From Acinetobacter calcoaceticus (lineage in GTDB: Bacteria > Pseudomonadota > Gammaproteobacteria > Pseudomonadales > Moraxellaceae), in NCBI RefSeq assembly GCF_016508255.1, contig NZ_JADVKT010000007.1, forward strand, positions 110,686 to 174,685: a stretch of DNA of 64,000 nt, read 5' to 3'. This document shows, piece after piece, positions 59,503-64,000 of the stretch; position 1 is the stretch's first letter; each line of letters begins with the position of its first letter. The notes beneath the pieces are model-generated. The model was given only the letters and a program-made list of their open reading frames with translations, was not told the origin of the DNA and searched no databases. The position numbers were made by a program, and so were the translations under genes.

Positions 59503-61617
59503 ATGCCACATTCTAAATTTTTATTACAACCTTTATGGGTTGCGATGTTTGCTGTCTCTCATTCTGGTCTAGCTTTTGCTGATTTCCAAAAAAATGATGC
59601 CGATACAAAATCATTTCACTCATTGGCACCCATCGTTGTTACGGCACAGCAAGGCAATGATGCAAATGGTCTAATCGTACATGCAGACCCAAAGCAGCCC
59701 ATTCAGCCTGTACCTGCTACAGATGGTGCAGACTACTTACAAAGTATTATGGGGTTTAACTCAATACAAAGCGGTGGAACAAATGGTGATGTAACATTCC
59801 GTGGTATGTTTGGTTCACGCATTAAAATTTTGACAGATGGAACTGAAAACTTAGGTGCCTGTCCAAACCGTATGGATGCACCGACCTCTTATATTTCGCC
59901 AGAAAGTTATGACCGTATTTCTGTGATTAAAGGTCCACAAACAGTTCAATATGCCAATACAGGTTCGGCCGCGACCGTACTTTTTGAACGTCAACCTGAA
60001 AAGCTCACCTCGGAAAAACCTTATCGTGGGCAAGCGAGTGTCTTGTTAGGTTCATATGGGCGTATTGACCATAATGTTGAAGCTGCAATTGGTGATGAGA
60101 AGAAATATATTCGTTTAAATGCAAACCGTTCAGAGTCGAATAGTTACCAAGATGGCGATGGTAATACTGTGCCGTCAGCATGGAAAAAGTGGAATGCTGA
60201 TGTAGCGCTTGGTTTCACTCCAGATGAAAATACGTGGGTCGAACTCACTGGTGGAAAATCAGATGGTGAATCGCTTTATGCTGGACGTTCAATGGATGGT
60301 TCTCAGTTTGCGCGTGAAAGCTTAGGGCTTCGTTTTGAAAAGAAAAATATCACTGATGTGATCAAGAAAATCGAAGGGCAGGTGAACTACAGCTATAACG
60401 ACCATATTATGGATAACTTTAGCTTACGCACACCGCCATTAGTTGAAATGAACCATGGTGGTATGACCATGTTGATGCCGAACGCGATGGCAATGCAAGT
60501 AACGCGCCGTACACTCAACTCACGTTTGGCCATGACTTCTGAATGGAATAAATGGAGCCTAATCACAGGTGTAGATTCTCAATTCAATAAACATGGCGGT
60601 AGCATGTCATCGCCAACCATGCCTTCTATGAATGTTCCATATCGTCAAGATATGCGTTTTCAGTCATATGGCGCTTTTGGTGAACTTGGTTACCAGTGGA
60701 ATGATCTTAATAAACTGGTTACAGGTGTACGTTTAGATCGAGTCACAGTTGAAGATGAGCGTGCTGATTCCAAAGCGCAAGGCTTTAATACGAAACTTGA
60801 AAAGACTTTACCAAGCGCATTTGTCCGCTGGGAAAATCAACATCCTGAACATGATCTAAAAAGCTATATAGGTTTAGGTTATGTAGAGCGTATGCCTGAT
60901 TATTGGGAGCTTTTCTCGCCTAAACATGGGAATGCTGGCTCAACCAATACTTTTAACGGGGTGAATCCTGAGAAAACACTGCAGTTGGATCTGGGCTTTC
61001 AGCAAAAACACGGTGCTTTAAATACATGGGCTTCTGCTTATGCGGGCTTAGTAGATGACTACATTTTAATGAGTTATCACCACCACCCAAGTATGGGAAT
61101 GGATGGACATGATATGAGCCATGATATTACTGCGGGCGCTAAAAATGTCGATGCAACCATCGCAGGCGCGGAAGCGGGTATTGGATATCAATTTACTGAC
61201 CATATTCAGGCAGATTTGAGTGCGATGTATGCATGGGGTAAAAACACCACAGATGACAAACCACTACCTCAAATTTCACCTTTAGAAGGTCGCTTAAATA
61301 TCCGTTATGTAGCGGACAAATATAATTTAGGTCTGTTGTGGAGAGCGGTTGCCGAGCAAAACCGCGTGAGTCTACATCAAGGTAATATCGTGGGATATGA
61401 CCTAAAACCAAGCAAAGGTTTTTCAACCCTTTCTTTAAACGGAAGCTACAACCTTCGTAAAGATATTGATGTCTCTGTTGGTATCGACAACGTATTAGAT
61501 AAGGCCTACACCGAACACTTAAACAAAGCGGGAAGTGCAGGCTTTGGATTTGCAAGTGAAGAGCAGTTCAACAATATCGGAAGAAATTACTGGGTTCGTA
61601 TGAGCATGAAGTTTTAA
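59503..61617 (+). CDS. TonB-dependent copper receptor, OprC/NosA-like
   Basis: 704 aa outer-membrane receptor with signal peptide (to about residue 26), TonB box-like APIVVTAQ (42-49), plug domain and 22-stranded barrel ending SMKF. The CPNRM sequence gives Cys120 and Met124, the CxxxM copper site described for Pseudomonas OprC. Met/His-rich loops (MNHGGMTMLMPNAMAM; HHHPSMGMDGHDMSHD) add likely copper ligands. Flanked by two small His/Met-rich proteins. Confidence 0.9.
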   Translation: MPHSKFLLQPLWVAMFAVSHSGLAFADFQKNDADTKSFHSLAPIVVTAQQGNDANGLIVHADPKQPIQPVPATDGADYLQSIMGFNSIQSGGTNGDVTFRGMFGSRIKILTDGTENLGACPNRMDAPTSYISPESYDRISVIKGPQTVQYANTGSAATVLFERQPEKLTSEKPYRGQASVLLGSYGRIDHNVEAAIGDEKKYIRLNANRSESNSYQDGDGNTVPSAWKKWNADVALGFTPDENTWVELTGGKSDGESLYAGRSMDGSQFARESLGLRFEKKNITDVIKKIEGQVNYSYNDHIMDNFSLRTPPLVEMNHGGMTMLMPNAMAMQVTRRTLNSRLAMTSEWNKWSLITGVDSQFNKHGGSMSSPTMPSMNVPYRQDMRFQSYGAFGELGYQWNDLNKLVTGVRLDRVTVEDERADSKAQGFNTKLEKTLPSAFVRWENQHPEHDLKSYIGLGYVERMPDYWELFSPKHGNAGSTNTFNGVNPEKTLQLDLGFQQKHGALNTWASAYAGLVDDYILMSYHHHPSMGMDGHDMSHDITAGAKNVDATIAGAEAGIGYQFTDHIQADLSAMYAWGKNTTDDKPLPQISPLEGRLNIRYVADKYNLGLLWRAVAEQNRVSLHQGNIVGYDLKPSKGFSTLSLNGSYNLRKDIDVSVGIDNVLDKAYTEHLNKAGSAGFGFASEEQFNNIGRNYWVRMSMKF

Positions 61618-61671
61618 TAAGCTGTAGCGAATGAAATGAACTGAAAAACTTAATTTAACGAGAGAAATGAA

Positions 61672-61884
61672 ATGACAAATAAATTATCGCCTGAACAGTC
61701 TTGGTGGGGATGGAAGTTACTTATTGTGGCTTCTATCTTGAGTCTATTATTTATGATCATTTTTTATTTGGCGATCAATAATGAGCCTGACTACATGCCA
61801 AGTCAAAAAAATAAGCAGATGATGGAGTCGCCTGAGCAAATGAACCACGCTGAAATGCACATGAACAGTTCATCAGCTCAATAA
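61672..61884 (+). CDS. Small Met/His-rich single-pass membrane protein
   Basis: 70 aa: a short cytoplasmic start, one membrane helix (about 15-36), then a periplasmic tail with many Met and His (QMMESPEQMNHAEMHMNSS). It lies 54 bp after the copper receptor on the same strand, with GAGAG before the ATG. Likely a copper-binding accessory protein; no family recognised. Confidence 0.7.
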   Translation: MTNKLSPEQSWWGWKLLIVASILSLLFMIIFYLAINNEPDYMPSQKNKQMMESPEQMNHAEMHMNSSSAQ

Positions 61885-61953
61885 GCTCCTTAATATTTGA
61901 AAATGGAAGTCTGGCTAAAGGGCTTCCATTTTTTTATTTTTAGGTTTTAAAAG

Positions 61954-63168
61954 TTATTGATGCATACTCGCTAAGGTTTTTGCCTTACCTTGATTTTGAT
62001 AAAGCCTTAAGCCAAGCTTTTGTATGTTGCGGCCTGATTTGGATAAAAACTTTTCAACTTTGGGTGAAAGCTTCGCGCCGTTGTAAAGTAGTGAATTACG
62101 CACAATCAGATAATAAGCAAACCATGAGGCAGATTGTTTAGGCAATCCGAGCAATTGCATTCTTTTCTTACCAATAAAAAATTGGGTAAGTTCTAAGTGC
62201 TGTCGGTAAGCGAGCTTCTGCTGCAAAGAGCGTAAATGCAGATATTTTCTTTCAAACGGCTCTTTAGAGAGACTTAATCCTAATTCAATACTGCTGCTGT
62301 CCGATTGAGGGTGAGCAAATTGCATCCAGTAAAGTAACCGCCAGCCTTCTGTTTCAGATTGAATCAGCCATTTTTCATTAATACCCATCAACCAGCCAAC
62401 ATAACGCCAAAAATGTAAAAAACTCTTAGCTTCTTGTTTCGTTGGCCACACACCTAAAGCTCGAATACCGAGTAAAACCACGCTGCTAAAAGCCAAATTA
62501 GTCATTGCTAAATCAAACTGATTAAGAGGAGCGCCCCAAACTTCGCTATCCCAACGATTAGAGTTTTTCAATTGTCGGCGAACAAAGGCATGAATAAAGC
62601 GGACATAAATGGTTGACGTGAAACCTGCGCTTAAACGAGAAAGTCCCTGAGGTTCAGTAATATCAACCCACCATTTTGTGGTTTCTGCTAAACGAGTACC
62701 TGCCTGTTTCTTCAACGCACCCGTTAAAATTAGAGGTTGATTAAATCCCGGGTATAAATATCCCGCCATTAAAGATAAATCTCTAAGAATAAAACCATTA
62801 TTTACTCCTAAACGATGAGTAAATTTAACAGCCTCATCAATTTGGTGCTGGTCTAACCATTCAGGCTTTTGTTCAATGTAATTAAAGAAATTTTCTAACT
62901 CACTAGGTATAGGCTCAGATAGGTCATCGCGACCTTTAAATAATACTTTCTCAAAAATCATGCGGTTATCTTTGGGATTTTTTATAACCCAATCAATCAT
63001 CTTATCCATTTCAATATCCCCTTCACAAAGAGCACTCTGTAAGGACACATATTCCGTATAGTTTGGCTGTGCTGGATTTTCACAACAAATATTTAAAAAC
63101 TGGGTAAAGAAGTTACTGTCTTGCATGTCATTAAAAGAAGCAAGTCGAGTTGGGCTAATCGTTTGCAT
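61954..63168 (-). CDS. Oxygenase MpaB family protein (DUF2236)
   Basis: 404 aa with the family landmarks: WWVDITEPQGLSRLSAG, IHAFVRRQL and FWRYVGWLMGIN, the last two carrying the histidine/arginine region of the heme-like site in MpaB/latex-clearing relatives. Substrate unknown. Divergent from a TetR gene 87 bp away, which probably represses it. Confidence 0.82.
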   Translation of the reverse strand: MQTISPTRLASFNDMQDSNFFTQFLNICCENPAQPNYTEYVSLQSALCEGDIEMDKMIDWVIKNPKDNRMIFEKVLFKGRDDLSEPIPSELENFFNYIEQKPEWLDQHQIDEAVKFTHRLGVNNGFILRDLSLMAGYLYPGFNQPLILTGALKKQAGTRLAETTKWWVDITEPQGLSRLSAGFTSTIYVRFIHAFVRRQLKNSNRWDSEVWGAPLNQFDLAMTNLAFSSVVLLGIRALGVWPTKQEAKSFLHFWRYVGWLMGINEKWLIQSETEGWRLLYWMQFAHPQSDSSSIELGLSLSKEPFERKYLHLRSLQQKLAYRQHLELTQFFIGKKRMQLLGLPKQSASWFAYYLIVRNSLLYNGAKLSPKVEKFLSKSGRNIQKLGLRLYQNQGKAKTLASMHQ

Positions 63169-63255
63169 ATCGTTACTTATTTATTGAACTGAATAATAAA
63201 TAGGCTAATATGAATAATTATTCGCATTCAATTCGCATTTAACGAATAAAAACTG

Positions 63256-63852
63256 ATGAGAAAAGTCCCACAGCAACAGCGTTCAAAAATTATTGTTGAC
63301 CATATTTTAGAGGCAACACAGCACTGTATTGCCCAGTATGGATTACTACATACGACGACACCTAAAATTGCAGAGAAATCTGGAGTAAGTGTGGGTTCGA
63401 TTTACCAATACTTTGAGAATAAAGATCAAATCATAGAAGAACTATTACGTCGTAAAAGCGAACTATTAGGACATCAACTTAAAGAGCTGGTTATGCAGCA
63501 AGGAAATATTCCTTTAGACCTGCTCATCCCCTTGGCGATAGAACTAGGGTTTAATGCATTAAAAGCTGATCATGGATTTTTTATAGAAGTACTAAAACAT
63601 TGGCATAACTATAGCCATTCGCAAGCTGCTCAGATTTTAGAAAAGCATTTTTTTGAAGTAGGGCTATATACATTTAGCAGAAATCCTCATCAGTGGGACT
63701 TCGAACAGGTGAAGCATAAATCCTTTGTAATTATTAATAGTACGCTTTTTACAATGATGCGATATGTGAGTCAGAATAATTTTCTTATATCAGAACAACA
63801 ACTTAAGCGAGAATTGTCGAGCATGATACTGGCTTATTTAGGTCAAAAATAA
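63256..63852 (+). CDS. TetR family transcriptional regulator
   Basis: 198 aa. HTH with TPKIAEKSGVSVGSIYQYFENKDQIIEEL (about 38-66) preceded by the basic QQRSKIIVDHILEAT helix. Divergent from the MpaB-like gene; the gap holds AATTATTCGCATTCAATTCG with AATAATTAT-type repeats, suitable as an operator. Probably autoregulatory. Confidence 0.87.
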   Translation: MRKVPQQQRSKIIVDHILEATQHCIAQYGLLHTTTPKIAEKSGVSVGSIYQYFENKDQIIEELLRRKSELLGHQLKELVMQQGNIPLDLLIPLAIELGFNALKADHGFFIEVLKHWHNYSHSQAAQILEKHFFEVGLYTFSRNPHQWDFEQVKHKSFVIINSTLFTMMRYVSQNNFLISEQQLKRELSSMILAYLGQK

Positions 63853-63943
63853 ATAATCAAAATAATTATTTATATAAAACAATAGGTTAAACTGGTTGTT
63901 GATTTAAAAGTGAACGCTCAAGTCATAAGTTTCTAATTTTCGC

Positions 63944-63971
63944 TTGCCAAGGTAGAATAATGCTCTATAAT
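63944..63971 (+). promoter_or_regulatory. Strong sigma-70-type promoter at the window end
   Basis: TTGCCA (63944-63949), 16-bp spacer, TATAAT (63966-63971). The gene it serves lies beyond the window; the non-coding look of the remaining 29 bases fits a leader or a stable RNA operon, but this is not proven. Confidence 0.6.
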
Positions 63972-64000
63972 GCACATCCATCGGCGGTGATGCAGATAAG

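Overview
The window is chromosomal DNA from the Acinetobacter calcoaceticus-baumannii complex. The evidence is gene content and order: an abaI/abaM/abaR quorum-sensing locus next to a lipopeptide-type biosynthetic operon, the znuA-zur-znuCB zinc locus, a complete atpIBEFHAGDC operon, and the very close resemblance of AbaI, AbaR and the housekeeping proteins to Acinetobacter families. I cannot separate A. baumannii from A. nosocomialis or A. pittii by eye.

Layout. 1-2.5 kb: end of a valine/branched-chain catabolic block (3-hydroxyisobutyryl-CoA hydrolase-type protein, MHS-family transporter). 2.5-21.9 kb: a roughly 19.3-kb accessory block with abaI, abaM (both minus strand), abaR (plus strand), then a plus-strand operon: fatty acyl-AMP ligase, acyl-CoA dehydrogenase-like protein, acyl carrier protein, C-A-T-TE NRPS, RND exporter fusion, outer-membrane barrel, SDR-hydrolase fusion, Sfp-type PPTase. 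Spacing is tight, with several 1-4 nt overlaps. 21.8-22.05 kb: two identical tRNA-Gly(GCC) genes on the minus strand. 22.2-32.8 kb: housekeeping and stress genes (bolA, sirB-like, parA-like, DedA, DoxX, DUF445, guaA, pirin, OsmC, GST). 32.2-37 kb: SPOR protein and argS, then malic enzyme. 37-42.4 kb: Dyp peroxidase, LysE exporter, zinc uptake and its regulator. 42.4-49.75 kb: ATP synthase. 49.8-58.3 kb: lipoprotein, glutathione peroxidase, MFS/AraC and TetR set, EamA exporter, a candidate small RNA, and tsaC-like/dprA/LysM operon. 58.4-64 kb: def, a probable copper set (DUF2946-like, OprC-like TonB receptor, small Met/His-rich membrane protein), MpaB-like oxygenase with divergent TetR, and a strong promoter at the very end.

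How the accessory block probably works. AbaI makes the acyl-homoserine lactone, AbaR senses it, and AbaM (RsaM-like) damps the circuit. Lux boxes lie immediately upstream of abaI and about 150 bp upstream of the biosynthetic operon. The ligase should load a fatty acid on the stand-alone ACP, the dehydrogenase-like enzyme may desaturate it there, the single-module NRPS adds one amino acid (my reading of the specificity code is glycine), and a thioesterase with a Cys nucleophile releases the product. The RND protein and the barrel probably export it. This cluster corresponds to the operon linked in the literature to surface motility and the 'acinetin 505' product.

Main new observations. (1) The block is bracketed by a direct repeat made of a terminator plus the 3' part of tRNA-Gly: intact at 21.8 kb, decayed at 2.54-2.63 kb. 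It therefore looks like an old tRNA-targeted genomic island. (2) abaR lies between two decayed IS5-family transposase C-termini. (3) The exporter is a triple fusion, SRPBCC + RND + LolA-like, that keeps an internal signal-peptide-like segment. (4) A structured, terminator-ended RNA candidate lies at 55.25-55.38 kb.
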